Shown: positions 34,619 through 49,700 of the stretch, in pieces
Layout: each line of letters begins with the position of its first letter
Numbering within the stretch: position 1 is the first letter of the stretch
From: Tetrahymena elliotti 4EA
Taxonomy: Eukaryota; Ciliophora; Oligohymenophorea; Hymenostomatida; Tetrahymenidae
DNA: 64,000 nt
Direction of reading: 5' to 3'
NCBI GenBank assembly: GCA_000231825.2
Contig: JH720316.1
Span: 37,644-101,643, forward strand
The notes under the pieces: generated by a model
Databases searched by the model: none
What the model saw: the letters and a program-made list of their open reading frames with translations, nothing else
What the model was told of the DNA's origin: nothing
Position numbers and translations under genes: made by a program

Positions 34619-37600
34619 ATGCGATAGAATAAAAGATAATTTAAAATTCTTAAAGATGTAATTTGATTTTCTCTGACTTGTTGATAAAAATTATTTTTTT
34701 AATAAAAGTTTCTAAATTCTGATTTATCTTCTCACATAAATCTTGAGGTTGATTTAAGGTAATTGCCTCTATTCATTTTGTTAGTAAATACATCAAACAA
34801 TCCGACTCTTTTCTCTTTGATTTTTTCTGTTGTAAAATACTAAAAGCAAACAAAAAAATTCTGAGTTAATCAATCACTCAAATACATTTTTAAGCTTAAA
34901 TCTTAATTCAAAATTCTATTTCTCTTTTCAAAATTTTGTTAATTTGAGATAAATTTTGTTTAATGTTAAAAGTTATAATTTAAATGGTGATTATAGTTTG
35001 TTAGAATTAATTTCTGGTTTTTCTAAATGCATCAATCTCTAAGCTTTGGTACTTGGCCTTCAGTATAAATCTTTTAATTTTTATTTATAACCTATTTATT
35101 ATGAGTCAAAGCAATTAAACTAAAAATTTATCTATGTTTTAAAATAATATTTTTAATATTAAAAGTGGTAATTAAATTAGTGATACAGGCTCTTAAAACT
35201 TGGCTTATGGTTTAGCAAAATGCACTAATCTCTCTACTTTGACAATTAGTCTATGGTAAAATGAGTTTTATGATTTGATTTATCTTCAACATTATTTTTT
35301 TGAAAAATAAATATTAAATATTATCTGAGAAAATATTCCATGCATATTTTTTTTGTTGTATTTTCATTTTCTTTTAACTTTAATGTAGTCAGTCTTTTCT
35401 CTGATTCTAACTTTTTCTTTTTTGTTATTCTTTTTCATTTTCTTCTAAATTTTCTTATTTTTTAACAAATTTATTTTAAAATATGAACAGTTCAAATAGA
35501 ATTGGAGAATATAACTAAGCAGGTTTCAGTTATGGTTTATCTTAATGTGCTAACCTTTAAAATTTAACACTTAATCTATAGTAAAAAAATTTAATTAATA
35601 TTTGAATTAAGAAAAATACTTTTGTAATAAAAATATCCAAAAATTCATTAGTTTCATTTAGATCAATAAGAAGATTCTTTATTTTTTTTAATTGATCTAC
35701 TATTAAAATTTAACTTTTTATTCATGATTTCATTTTTTTATAATTTTATTTAAATTTTTTGATGATTTTTTTCATTTTTAATGTTAATAATGTCATTTTC
35801 GTCTTCATATTTTTTAATTTAAAATTAAAAAACAAAATAAGAAATAATAGAATTGGTAATCAAGTAGTTTCATACTTGGGTTCTGATTTAGCTCTGTGTC
35901 CTAATCTTTCAACTTTGGAACTTTTTCTAAAGTAAAAAATTATTTGTCTTATTAAAATATTTAAAAATATCTTCTCAAAAAATTAAATAAATAATTAAGA
36001 AAAGAAGAAATATTTTATTTTTCTGTTAAAAATGAATTTAAATAAAATTTAATAATTTTTTATTCTAGTCATTCACAACTTCTTCAAAAATATTTTTTTA
36101 ATTTAAATTTCTGCATCTTTTGCAAGTTTTACTTTTGTTTTTATGATAAACCTTTTTGTTCTTCATTGAGGTATTTTTCTTAAATTAGTTTCTATTTGCT
36201 TAATCAGCTAGTCTTTAAAATCTGACACTTAGCCGTTTGTAAAAATATTTTTTATTAGTTTAAATCAATCTGTTAATCAAAAAAACTTTTAAAGAATCTA
36301 AATATATATTCAGCAAAATAAATAAATAATTTTAATTCAATTTGTTTATTTTTTTTAATTTTGCCTTGAAATTCAACAATAAAATTTATTTAAAATGTAA
36401 AAAGTGGAAATTAAATCAGTGATTAAGGTGTATCTGACTTAGCCCTAAATTTAACCAAATGCAGTAATCTCTCAAATTTGACATTAAACTTATGGTAAAA
36501 ATAATTAATCAGATACTTACATATTTTAGAATTAACATAAATAAGGATCAATTTAAAATAAATATGCTTACTTTATTTGATTATGCCAAAAAATATTAAA
36601 AATATCTTTAAAGTTTGCTTGATTTATTATGATCAATTTTTATTTCTTATGACAATTTATTTCAATATTCCCAAATACAAATAGTGCTTCAGTAAGAAAG
36701 AATAGAATTCTAGATCATCTGCAAAATATTTTATTGCTTATTTTTTAATGGTTCTTGAAACAAGAAAATTATTTATTTATTTTCAAGAATACTTAAAAAT
36801 ATCAATTTAAAGGTTTTTAAACTTTCAAAATATCCTTTTTAACTATTTTCATGATTAATTTTAACACCCTAATTTATTCAACTACTATTTTATCTAATTA
36901 TAAGTGGAAATTAGGTAAGTGTCCATGTTTTATCAGTTTTAGGTGCTGGCTTATCTCAGCTGACTAATCTCAGAAGTTTGAAAATTAATCTTGGGTAGAT
37001 ATCTATTTAATTTCTACTTTTTTAAATTTTCAAATTCTTCTTTTTAATATTGATCATTATTAATCTTAACACCCTAATTAATTAACTAACCCAATGATTA
37101 TCCCTTATAAAAATAAAAGTGAGTATTGGAAAAGTTTCCAAGCTTTGTAAGATTTGGGTAATGGCTTATCAAAGTTAACTAATCTCAAAAGTTTGGCAAT
37201 TAATCTTAGGTAGAAATTTAACTTTTTTAATTTGACATTACTTAATTTTTAAAATATCAAAAGCTATAATTCTATTGGTTCTGAAAATAAATCAATGTCA
37301 GGATTCACTTTTGGATTAGGTAAGTGCTCTAATCTTTCAGATTTGACCCTGAACTTAGAGTAATTTAATTAATTTTTCTATTTTTGATTTTAAACACTTA
37401 ATAAAAATCACTTAAAGGACTAATAATATTAGTGATCAACAGTTAAAAGGATTAGTTTTTAATTTGGCTGAATGTAAAAACCTCACAAGTTTAACTATTT
37501 ACTTAATGTATAAATTATTTAAAATATCTACTTAAAAAACTATTATTTATTATTGAAGCAATCAAAAGTTGAAATAACAAATTCTTTTTAATAATTTGAG

Positions 37601-39328
37601 CATTTTTATGAATTAATTTTCAAATTATTTAAATCTTTTTCTTTTTTATTTAAATTTTTTTATCTTTAAAATTTTTTCTGGATATGAATAGGTACAATTC
37701 TATTGGGAATCAAGGATTATTAGACTTGGCAACTGAAATGAGTAAACTGACAAATCTTTAAACTTTGAAACTTTACCTAGAGTAAATAATATAATGGATT
37801 AAATTTAAAATTTAATTAAATAAATGATTTAGCATTTCAACAATTACTAAATAATAATCAAAATTTTTAGATTTATCATTTATTTTATTCTTGACCAATT
37901 TCTGTATCTCAAATTACTGAGTTTGCAGTTTGCTAAAAATTTATTATTTCATTTTAAGTGGCATTACTTTTCATCAAAATCAAATTTGCCATTTTTTAAT
38001 TATCTATCTTCTTTTTACTTTCCTTTCTAAAAGAGCTTTTTGATTTTAATTAATAATATCTAAAGATAAAACTCAATAGGGATATCAGGTTCTTAAGGCT
38101 TTGGTTCTGGATTAGCTCTATGCACTAATCTTTCAGATTTAACTATAGAGTTAAGGTAAATTTAATTGATCTATTTTTTGTTATTGAAGAAAATTACTAA
38201 AATTTTTAAATAATATTTTGTTTGAAAATAATAACAAAGCTTTCCATTTTTTGAATTAATATTGTCTGTCATAATTATTAATATTTTATTTATTTCTAAA
38301 TATTTTGTTTGCATTTTAATCGAAAAAAAATATTTTTCCTCATCATTAAATATTTTGATGTACTTAATTTTAATTTAGCTAAAATATTTTATCAAATTTC
38401 AAAAGAGAGAATTAAATTTGTGATCAAGGCATATTAGATTTAGTAAGAGGTTTATCTAAGTGCTCACATCTTTAAAAGTTAGCTCTTTTACTAGGGTAAA
38501 TTTATTTAATTTTTTTAGATAAATTTAGTGTTTCTGTCAATAAAAATGAAATTTAAATAATAATTTATTTATAAACTATTGAAAAAATTGCTTTGTTTTT
38601 TAATTTGATTGTTTGAATGAACGAATCGTGATAGCTGGCTCAGCCATTATTACTCAATATATCTTTATATAATTTAACAAATTATTTGATAAGATAATTT
38701 TAGTTTTTATTTTCAAAATTTAGTGAAAATGGAAAGATTGAAAATGAATTTAGATGTGTTATTTTGAAGAAAAAATATATCTTAAATCTTAAATCGTAAT
38801 TCTTATTTTTAACAAATAAAATAAATACTAAGCAAATAATTAAACAAATCTAAATTTATTTCTTATCAATTTTATAATTTTGAATTACATATTAAAAAAC
38901 ATATGTAACAACGTTATAATTGTTTTATTTAAAGTAACAACTTAATTGGAAACAAAGGTTTATTAGATTTAGGTCTTGGTTTAGCTTAGTGTAGTAATCT
39001 TTTAGTGTTAACGCTTGGCATTGAGTAAAATATATTTATTTTTATAATTAATACTTTATGATATCTTTAATACTTAAATGAGTAATAAAAATAATTTATA
39101 ATTTAATTTTGAAATTGCTAAATTATTTTAATATCTAACTGCTTACTTGTTTTCTTGTTTATTATTTGACTTATTTTTTATTTTATTCCATTTTAAACTA
39201 TATATTTTTTCTGTACTATTAATATTCTTATTTTGATTTAAAAGAGAATATTAGGGTTTGAATATATCTAATTTCATACTTGGTTTACTTTAATGTACTA
39301 ATCTAATCGTCTTGAAGCTTCTTATCTT
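34619..39328 (+). CDS. 90-bp-exon leucine-rich-repeat gene (3' end unresolved)
   Basis: Exons: 34619-34657 (start, MRQNKRQFKILKD), 34709-34758 (FLNSDLSSHINLEVDL), then repeat exons at 34973-35062, 35166-35255, 35491-35580, 35842-35931, 36405-36494, 36905-36994, 37120-37209, 37264-37359 (96 nt), 37418-37507, 37692-37781, 38066-38155, 38406-38495, 38935-39024 and 39245-39328 (84 nt). Others are exactly 90 nt and all introns among the repeats are phase 2. Each exon encodes one ~30-residue LRR of the form N-x-I-x-x-x-x-x-x-x-L-x-x-x-L-x-x-C-x-N-L-x-x-L-x-L-x-L. No signal peptide or membrane segment. A decayed, spliceless repeat exon remains at 36149-36238. The final exon was not found. LRR arrays typically bind proteins; the partner is unknown. 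Confidence 0.85.
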
Positions 39329-40821
39329 GTAAAAATTATTTAATTTGCTTGGTTATATTTCATTATTATTACTTTTTAAAAATGCAATGAAAGGAAATAA
39401 CTCATTATTTAAGAATTAATTTATCTATTTTTTTGTATTAAATAAACTATTTTTATTACCACATTTTAACAACAAACAATAGAAATTGAATGAATTCAGA
39501 TTCTACTTTATGTTTGAATTTTATTTAAAAAATCTTGAAATTCGAAATCAAATTTATTTTTCTAAATAATAAAAGTTATAACGTAATTGATGAATAGACA
39601 ATTTAATTATGTTATAGAAAAACACTCAGTATGAAAAGATTAGTGCTACATCATTTGAATTGAAAGATTAAAAAAATTTTTTCATTTTGTATTCAGTTTA
39701 AATTGTTAAAAACTTTTTTTATTTTTGTGTTTTTTTTAATAACTTGCTTTCTCTTTCTTTTTTGACTTCATTAAACAAAAAATAAATCAAAAAAAAGAAA
39801 TATTTTTGTTAATTTTTTTACACACAATTCAAACAAATTTTATTATTATTTTAATAATTAATTTTAGTTAATATTGAAATATTTTAAATACTATTTATCT
39901 AAACATGTTAATTATTTTAATTTCTATATCATCTATTTTCAAAATAAATACAATTTTTTTCATTTTTTTAAGCAAAAAAAAATACTTTGGAAAAAAAAAA
40001 AATAAATAATTAAGCTTTTAATACAATTACATAGTATATATATCTCATAAATTCTGATAAAAAAAGTAAAAAAAGGAAGAATGCTACTAAACATTGTATT
40101 TTTAAATTAAATCTAATTGAAATTTCACTTAGATAATGAATGAATCCAATCAATTGAATTTTAATTGCTAGAACAGCAATAAATAAAAAATAATTGCTAT
40201 TTTGAAGCAAGAAATAAAAAAACATTGAATTTTGCATTAAAATGATGTTAAATCTGTCTAATTATCTAAATTAAATAAGCCTTTTCACATGTAATTAGTA
40301 TATGTATTTAAAAATGTTCTAATTTTCATGTAAATAACAAATAGAATATAGCACAAAATGACCACTCTACCCTATTAAAAATATATCTAAATGTATCCCA
40401 ATTATTGATCTATTAACACAATATCTTACATATTTAATATGATAATTATTCCTTATATCAGCTTTGCATACCATTCAAATGAGTTAAAATAATTAATTAA
40501 TAAATAATTTATTTCACTGTTTCTTAATAAAAAATAGTAATATAAAATTTAACTGTTGAAGAATGAGATATTAATCCTTTAAATTGCTTAGAAATATACA
40601 ATTATGTTGACTTAATATATTTGTTGAGTTTGATGTTATGAATATTAATATTTTAAATAATTTAAAGTTTTTGATAATTAAAGCATCAATTATTTATTAG
40701 TTAAATTCAAACAAATATTAAAGAAAGTAATTGTTTGATTAACTTGAATATTTTCTTTACAAAAAAGTTAGGATAATTAACAATTAAAGAGAGAGATCTA
40801 TCTAATTTAGTCAAACAAAGA
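39329..40821. other. No clear gene
   Basis: This should contain the missing last exon of the LRR gene and the promoter of the histidine kinase, but neither could be placed. A hydrophobic minus-strand frame at 40010-40237 (75 aa) is built from AT-rich codons, has no neighbour or motif support, and is probably chance. Confidence 0.5.
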
Positions 40822-43800
40822 ATGAAAGTAGAATTAAATTAAGTCAAAAATGGATAGCTAAAACCAATAAAAAAATTTATTTTAAGCAAATCTAAAAAAT
40901 ATTATCTGATAAACTAATTAATAATTCATTTATTTTTGGTTGTTTTAGCTCTTTATTGTCTGGCACAGCTTGATTAAAAACTACTAGGATCTTTTATCAT
41001 TATAGTATTAGCAGTGTTTTCATTTTTAAAATACTTAAATGTTCATTCTTTAAGGAAAAAAACAATTCAGAGGTCAGAAGTATCTTAAAAATAAGAAGCC
41101 TTGAAAGTAAAATAGGAAAATGCTGATTCTATTTAAAAAGTAGAGCTTTTAGAGTTTTTTTTTGGTTTAATTGTGTCGGCTATTTTTATTTCTACTTTTG
41201 AAGTGATAATGATCATAAAATTAAATAATCATCTTGTTGTGGTATTATCGATGTTTATTTAGTTCTTTTTCAGGATTGAAACACAATATGTTAAAAATAC
41301 TAGATTAATCTTATTCTTTATAGTTATTATTTAGAGTTATTCTCTTATTCGCCTTTAATTCTTAAGTGAATTTGATAATTTTACTATATTTATTAACATC
41401 TTGTTGTTCTTTCAATAGGTTTTAAACTATAAAATATTTAATTCAGAAAGCTAAAAAGTTGTATTTCAAAAAAACAATAATTCCAATTAAAGAAATATAG
41501 CTAATTATCTTCAATAAAGTATTCTATAAACAATCCCAGAAGGTTTAGCTGTATTAAATGCTGATAAATAAATATTGTATTCTAATATCTCTCTAAAAAA
41601 AATACTTAACTGTAGAACTAATAAAGATTTATTAAACAATTTATTGAAATTAGGTTAAAAAACGAATAATAATAATAATAGCTATAAATAAGAGCAGCAA
41701 TCATAGCTTGAATAAAGCATGCTATAATTAAATAATTTAATCTAAAACTGTTAAATAAAGGAAACGGAAGTTATTAAAAACAACTCACCTGTTAACCAGA
41801 TTGCCTTCAATAATATTTAAGATAAATATTTCTAGAAAAATAAAAATGATATTAAAAATTAAAATTTTGATAAAACAAAAAACAGTTTTAGTAACTAAAA
41901 GAAAGAATAATTTTAATCAGATCCATCAAAATAAAATCAAACTAAAACTAAAAAAATTGAAGATTAAAAATATTTGCACTGCCTTTCCTAGGAAATTAAG
42001 TTTTCAGAATCTAAACAAATGCAAAATTCAATGACTTAACAAAAAATATTTAAAGAAAGGAAATTCTAAACCTTAAATCTAAATTTATCCAAATTTTCTA
42101 AAATGGGCACAAATGTAATTTTATTCTTTCATATCATTTCTAAAATATGTTTTAATCACTTAGAGATACTTATTTAGCATTTAAACAAATGCACAGAGGG
42201 AATTTATTTTCTTAAATACCAAAATTATCATTAAACTTTTTTGATAATGAAAATTCATTTTGATGATGTCTTACTTTTTAATTATATTTTTGAATCCCTC
42301 TCAATTATTGAAATCTGAAATGCTTTTTGAAGAAAGTGTTTCAGTTTTATAATAAAAATTATTGACTTGATAAATTATTTTTTTAATGCTTTTTAAAATT
42401 AAATTTTTAATGATTAAAAGAATGAATAGGAAATAGGACAAAATTTAATGAAATAAAAGTAAAATGAAGAAATAATTAGCTAAGATTTAGAAGATTAGTA
42501 AAGTTAAAAATATGAAAAAAGTAATCAATCTCCAGCGAATTTTCCAGAAAACATATCTTAAGATTTAAATAAAAGAGAGCTATCAGACTAAGGTATTTAT
42601 TATTGTTAAGACGAAGTTAAATAAGAAGATAAAAGTAATAATGCAAAATTGCCTAAATTAATTGAAATTTATTCATATTTAAAATAGGTCGAATTTCAAA
42701 TGTAGAATTTAATTCATTTGACAAAAGCAGTATTAGTAGAGCTTAGCAAAATTAGGATGATTTTACAATTAAAGGTATGAGTTCTTTACTGAATTAAAAC
42801 ATAAATATGTAGGGCTTTGAAGTATTAATTAATAATATGCAAGCTGATATCAGTGAAGCTTAAGCTTAAAAAGATAATTAGATTATTTTTACAGAAAATA
42901 TGAAAACAAATGAGCCATTATAAAATGAACGCAATCTAGATTTTGCAAACGAAATAAAATTAAAATTCAAGATAAGAGAATGTAATATTAAATCATGATA
43001 AATTTAACTTTAAACATTTTTTAATAGAATAAAAAGAAAAATAATAAATTGGTTTAAAAAGAATTGATTTCTCGGAGTTAGTAAGCAATTTATTGGAGGA
43101 TACCTAGTAGGAGTTAAAAATACAAAAATAAAAGGAAATTCAAATAGAAAATCAAACCAGAAAAAAACAGTATTTATTTTTATATAATTTTATTGAATAG
43201 TGTCTTAGTTATTCTAAAATAAAGGAAATCTGAACAAATTAATAATGATGTAAATTATGATTTGAATTATTTCTAGTAGACCAAAAACATTACCAAATTT
43301 TAGGTTAAATTAAATTTGATTTTATATTTTAATAATTATTTATTTTGATAAAGGTAAGACATAAAAACAAAGATTTGTATGTGTAGCTCATTCCCATAGA
43401 TTTAATGCTAAAAGATTAAAAAAGCAAAGAGCCTTTAGTATTTATTGTAGTTTAGGAATTGTGGTAAGATCTCTATCAAAAAAAAGTAGAGGAGTTGTTA
43501 TAGGAGAAGATGAAGACATTTGCAACCCTCTCACATGAGCTAAGAACTCCATTAAATTGCTCTATTTCTATGCTGGAAGTTCTAAAAGATGAGCTTTAAT
43601 AGGAATAAACAAATAAATATTGCATTGAAGAATACATAGTTCCGGCTCTTTTTTCAAATAAATTACTTTTAAATTAAATAAATGATATCCTTGATTATGT
43701 TTAAATGGATTGTGGAAAATTTAAATATTCTTTTATAGATTTTAATTTGGCAAGTCTTCTTAAAGATTGCTGCAAGCTTGTCAGTATTCAAGCAAAAATG

Positions 43801-45810
43801 AAAAATCTACAGCTTATGGTTGTTTATGATTAAAAAATCAACTAAGAAATATGTTCAGATCAAAATAGAATTCGTTAAATTTTACTTAATTTTTTGTCAA
43901 ATGCTTTAAAATTCACTAAATCTGGATACATTGAGTTGGGATTTAATTAAATATGCCAGAATATTTATCAACTTTATGTAAAAGATAGTGGAATAGGAAT
44001 CACTAAAGAGAATTAAAGAAAAATATTTGGTTTTTGTAACAAAGTAAATGCATGCATTCATTCATTTTAACAACTTTTTTCAATTTAAAATTAAAATAAT
44101 TTTTTTAATAAAAAGATAAATTATTAAAATAAAGAAGAAGAGTAGTTAAATAATCAAGGTTGTGGTTTAGGCTTAATTATTTCTAATTCAATAGCAAAAG
44201 GTTTAGTTAATGATGAATAGTATAATGGAGGAATATCTGTTGAGTCAGAGTATGGCTAAGGCTCAAAATTTAGCATTTTAGTAGAAGATTTAAACTATAA
44301 TATGCAGAGATTGAATGACTAATAGAGTGGCTAAAGTTAAACAATAAAATCTGATAAAAAATCAATTGAGAGCTTAGCTCATTTAGTTAAGGGTTCATAA
44401 ATAGAATAAAAATAGAATGTGAAGAATTCATCATTTTAACATGAGAAATAAAATTTAGATTAAACTGTGAATTCTTCATTCGACTTAAATGAAAATAATT
44501 AAAGCTATTTCTAAAAATAAAATAATTCACTTTATGCTTTTTTTAAAGAAAGCAGTTGTATTAATTGTGATAAATTTAGCAATTATTCTAAAAATACAGA
44601 AACTAATTCAAAACAAAGCAAAATTAGAAGATAAAATAGCAATTCCAATTTAAGTTCAACCTAAGTCATTGAAGATTCTTAGAATTAAGACATTTAAAAT
44701 AATTTGAGCAAAATCTTTTAGATTTAAATTCATAAAAATTTCTAAGAAGATGATAGTGTTTTTTTTCCGAAGAATTAACAAGAAAATTCTTCTTTAAAGC
44801 ATTAAAACCCATAAATAACTTATTAAAGTCCAGTTATTTCAAAAAGACAATTAAATATAGACTAGAATCATCTTAATAAACTTGAATTGTAAAAGTATTA
44901 ACAACAAAATTCTAACTCAAATATCTTCTTAGACAATCAAAATTAAATATATCGAAAAACATTAGGAATTAATTTATAAGAAAATAGTTAAAGTTATTAA
45001 GAAAATACAAGTCAAACAGATTTAGGAAGAAAAATGAAATTTAAACAAATAAATTATCTGACAAATTAAATTAAATCTTTGTAAAGCCCTAAAATATTAT
45101 TTGATGGTAGAGAAGATGCATTTTAAGAATAAGAAGGATTTACTTCTTATCTGAACAATTCTAAAATTTTTAAAGGCTAATATTTATCCAGTTAAAAGTT
45201 AACTACATCTTCCTTTACTAATTTTACAAATGAAAAATTTGAAAAAACAATCAGTTTTAAATCACAAATCAGCAACAATAAAAATTTAGAAATAGAAAGC
45301 TATACTGATTTAAATAAAAATGAAAAACCCATTTCCTTTTCATAGAAAATAGAGTAAATTATTGCTTTTAATTTAGACAAAAAACTTAAATGTAAATGTC
45401 CTTAAATCATGCTTGTCGATGATAATTAATTCAACTTATATGCACTCTCTAAAATTATTCAACAATTCCAATTTGATTTGATCACTTTCTCTGATGGTGA
45501 CTAAGCAATTTAATTCATTAAATCTTAATTCTTTTCTAATTGTTGCAGGTCACCTCAATTGATCTTAATGGATATAGAAATGCCTGTTAAAAACGGCTAT
45601 GAAACTGTCAAAGAAATTATTTAATTTTACAAAAACTTGCAGTACAACAATATTCCTATTATTGTTGCTTGTACTGCCTATGTAGGATAAGAAGACTATT
45701 AAAAATCCATTGAATCTGGCATGAGCGACTTTATTAATAAACCAATCTTAAAAGTAGCTTTCTAAAATTTAATTATCAACTATATTAATGCTATTTGTAA
45801 TAAATATTGA
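40822..45810 (+). CDS. Membrane hybrid histidine kinase with receiver domain
   Basis: Exons: 40822-42114, 42421-42592, 42688-42981, 43028-43169, 43201-43303, 43354-44043, 44116-45810; 1462 aa, all phases consistent. Residues ~28-200 contain about six hydrophobic segments (for example LLGSFIIIVLAVFSFLKYL), so it is a membrane sensor. A PAS-like stretch follows (SILQTIPEGLAVLNADKQIL, ~235). The HisKA box TLSHELRTPLN (phospho-histidine ~728) starts the kinase core, followed by the N box NFLSNALKFTKSGY, DSGIGI and GCGLGLIIS of the ATPase lid. A long Ser/Asn/Gln-rich linker leads to a C-terminal receiver from ~1328: VDDN acidic pair, LMDIEMP phospho-aspartate (~1382), ACTAY and NKP with the invariant lysine. 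It should autophosphorylate and relay to its own receiver. The ATG is the first in frame. The 27-nt segment 43277-43303 could alternatively be an intron. Confidence 0.92.
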
Positions 45811-46750
45811 AGCTCTGTTTTGCCATATTTTAAGAAAAATCAAATTCTTGTTGATTACAACATACATACCTTCATTATAAATAATTTTATATTTTTCTCC
45901 TATACGTGATTAGAAGTAACGAAATGAAATTACAAACTCAAGAAAATGATATGAAGATTAAAGTTCTCATTTGAAGCTTTCATTTTATAAGAAAAGAATT
46001 TCATTTTTTTGTAATAAGATAATGAGAATTTATGGTTTGTATTAGTTAGTTATTTACCAAGCATATTAGATACTGGAATTAAAAAAATAATACGACATTA
46101 CTTCATCATGATTTTATATGAAGATGAGTGAAACTTAGGTTTTAGCAAAACATAAATGTGATTTCAGAGGAATAATTGCATTAAAAATAGAATCTAAAAA
46201 TTTATAAAATAAATTAAATGCCGAATATAATTTTGAGGAATAATAAATATTATTCAATAATTTCAATTATCATTTTTTTTATCTTAAAATTTTTAATAAA
46301 TTTATATTTAATTAATTTCTAATGAATACTAAAATTAATCTTTTGTATGTTAAAACTAAACTATTTAGCTTTTTCATTTACTTAAAATTATATTTATGAA
46401 ATTGCTTTCTTTAATTTAACAAAAATATTTATTCAGTTTAAATGTTTTGAAATGGTGTATTAAATAATTATTTCTAATTCAGCACTCATACATAACAAAA
46501 TAATTATTTTTAAATGTATGATCATTAGACTATAAAATATCAAATTGAATGTTCAATCATAATACTATAAATCGACTAATCTATTAAGTTTGAGCAATTT
46601 TGTTTTTAGGAACTTTTACTCTTTTTCACCAATTTTCTCACCTCTTATAATATATAAAAAAAAAAAATTTTTCCATAAAAAAACGAAAAACTTAGAAATT
46701 AAAATAAAAGCAAAAGGGAAAATAGGAAGTATCATTTAAATAAGAAATTA
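45811..46750. other. Intergenic between convergent genes, no gene seen
   Basis: AT-rich spacer between the 3' ends of the histidine kinase (plus) and the second LRR gene (minus). No terminator-like or RNA structure is recognisable. Confidence 0.55.
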
Positions 46751-49700
46751 TCAAATCAATTAAGCAACTATTCTTTGTGTTCAATAAAAAAGAAAATCAA
46801 ATATTACAAAAAATAAATTAAATTGTATTTATTCATTTGTCTCTATTTTTATGATGACTTTTTTTGCGAAAATTATACCTCAAAAGAATTATCAGGTTTG
46901 AAAGGTGAATACAACAAGCTAAACCAGAACTTAAATCAGATACTCCCTAGGAACTTATTTGATTCAATCTTTTAATTTTAGAAACAAGTTTTTTAAGTGA
47001 TGAAATATAAAAACAAAAATGAAAGGAAAATGATAAGAAATTTAGAAAAAGTTTGAATTGAATAAAAATAAATAAAAAAGTAGTAATATAATAATTTTTA
47101 AGTTAATGACTGATTAGATGAATAAGCTAGAATTTTCATTAAATCATTAATAGATTTTATAAATGGAATAAATAATTAGTAAATGAGTTATTAATATATG
47201 CTTATTTGCTTAGTGAATTCTATAACAAAAAAAATTTTTACTTTAGGTCAATTACTAAAGTGGAAAGCTTACTGAGTTTAGTTAAAGCTTAACCTATGAG
47301 TAAAACTCCATAGTCACAAATTTCATTTGAGCTTATTTCATTTAGGAAAATATCATTTGAATAAGAATTTAATAAAAAGTTAAAGGTGAAACAATTAAAA
47401 AAATGTTGAGTTAAAGTATAAAAAGAAAAACATTTTTTTTGTGATTGATTGGATTATTGAGTGAGATAAAACCACTAAGCAATAAATCAATTAATAAATA
47501 AATAATTATTAGCTTAAAAACTTATTAACTTTGTCTGACTAGTTATATTCAGATCAAAATAAATTTTACATTTTACTTGAATTTGTATTTATATCACATA
47601 AAATGAAAGTATTTTTACTTCAGTTCAAGAATTAAATCTGATAGATTAGAACATTAAACTAAACTAGTAGCTAAGCATGATATGCCATCTCTACCAATTT
47701 TATTTTAGCTTTAAAATTTATAAAAATATGTTTTGAGTAAATCATAAAAGGAGTTTTTTAAAAAATAAAAAAGGTAAAATGAAAACAAGTTTAAAATTAT
47801 ATTCTTCATTTCATTTTCAATTTAAAAATATAGAATAAATAATAGTTAAGCTAAGCATAGATCAATGTACTCATTGATACATAAAAGAAAAATAAAACTA
47901 TATTTACCTAATATCTAAAGCTAAAGTTGAGAGACTTACAAAGCGAGCTAAAGAAGAACTCAGATCTATTACCCCCTTGTCATTAATTCTATTATCTCTT
48001 TTGATTATTTGAAAAAATTTGATAAAATAAAAAATAATTTTTCTTTGAAAATAATAATTTAATTTTTATATAACGAATAAACAAACAGCATCAAATATTT
48101 TAAGATTTTAAACTTATAATAATAAAAAAGCCAGTCAAGGTTTCAATTTTCCAAAAAAATATTTCAAATACCACCTTAACTTTTAGGCAATTAAGTAAGG
48201 TATGTTGGTGATAATTTTTATTTTATAAGTTAATTTAAATTTTTTAGTAAATTTTAAACAGTTTATTTATTGTAAGCTTTTTTAATTTGCTGTTGTAAAA
48301 ATAAAGTACATAAAATTATATTTACTATAATTTAAGAGTCAAATTTGAGAGGTTATTGCAATTAGCTAAAGCAGAACCTAAGTTTGATGTACCTTCGTCA
48401 CCAATTCTATTGAAACTTTAAGATATTTTTAAAATGCTTTTTTCTATTTCAAATTAAAAGAATAAAAAAATGAATAAAAATTAAAGAAAAGTAGAAACAA
48501 GTTTAAAATTAAAATATCAAAACAAATTAAAAAACAATAAGAAGTGGTTGATTTTAGAATAGTTGATTGATCTAATTATTCAGAAATAAAATAATTAAGT
48601 AATTAATTATCATAATTCATTTAAAATACAATTAAAAATGCAACTCTAAATTTTTTAAATCTTTTGTGCATATCAGATTTTTTTACTAAATTAGCATATA
48701 TCTTGGTAATTAATTGATTATTATATATTTATAATAAAATAAAAATAAAATCATTTTACGATAAATCTAATGTCAGAGTTGAGATATTAGTACATTGAGC
48801 TAAAACAGAACTTAAACTTGAAGTCATCTTTTCACCGAGTAAGTTACTCCTTTTAATAATATAAAATATTTTTTAAGTTGAAAGGAATTAATTTATTTGA
48901 GATAAAAATTAAAGTTAATATGAATAGAGAGGTAGGTATAATTTAGCTTTTAAATTATAAAAATAATAATAATATAATTGAATGAATAAATAAATTATTA
49001 TCATTCAAATATCAAATAATAATAAAATAAACTAATCATAATTTATGTAGAAAAAATAAATAAGCTTTCAGTAGTAATAGAACAAGTGAGAATTGAGTAA
49101 AAAATACACTTTCCTAAAAAGCTTATGTTTATCTATTTATTCCGACTTAGATTTGATTGCTATAATTATTTAATTTATCATAGCTAATTAAGTACAAATT
49201 AAACTATTTTTACTATAGATCAAGTGTTAAAGATGAGATATTAATGCAATTTTCTAAGCTCGAGCACAATCCTTAAGCACTAATGTCACTAATTTAATTT
49301 GACCTTTCATTGTTAAGAAAATTTATTTAAATTTGTTTTTTATTATGATTGAACAAATTAAATTTTAAAAATTTAACTATTCTATTACCATAGACTTAGA
49401 GTCAAAGTTTAAAGATTAGTGCAATCAGCTAAACCAAAACTCAAACCTAATAATCCCTAATCACCTATTTCATTCCATCTATTCACATTAAATAAATATT
49501 TTTTAACTAAACAAAAAGTAATCGCATCCATAAAAATAAAGCTTATTTAATCATGCATAAATAAAATAAATATGAAATAAATTTTTTACTTTAAATCAAG
49601 TATAAAAGTTTAGAGATTAGTCAGGTGATTTAAAATAGATCCCAATTCTAAGGCTCCCTGTTGATCAATATTGTTCCACCTTAAGTATTTAGATAATATT

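Noticed and set aside
41801..42034. 77-residue plus-strand open frame
   Set aside because: It is an out-of-frame shadow of the first exon of the histidine kinase.
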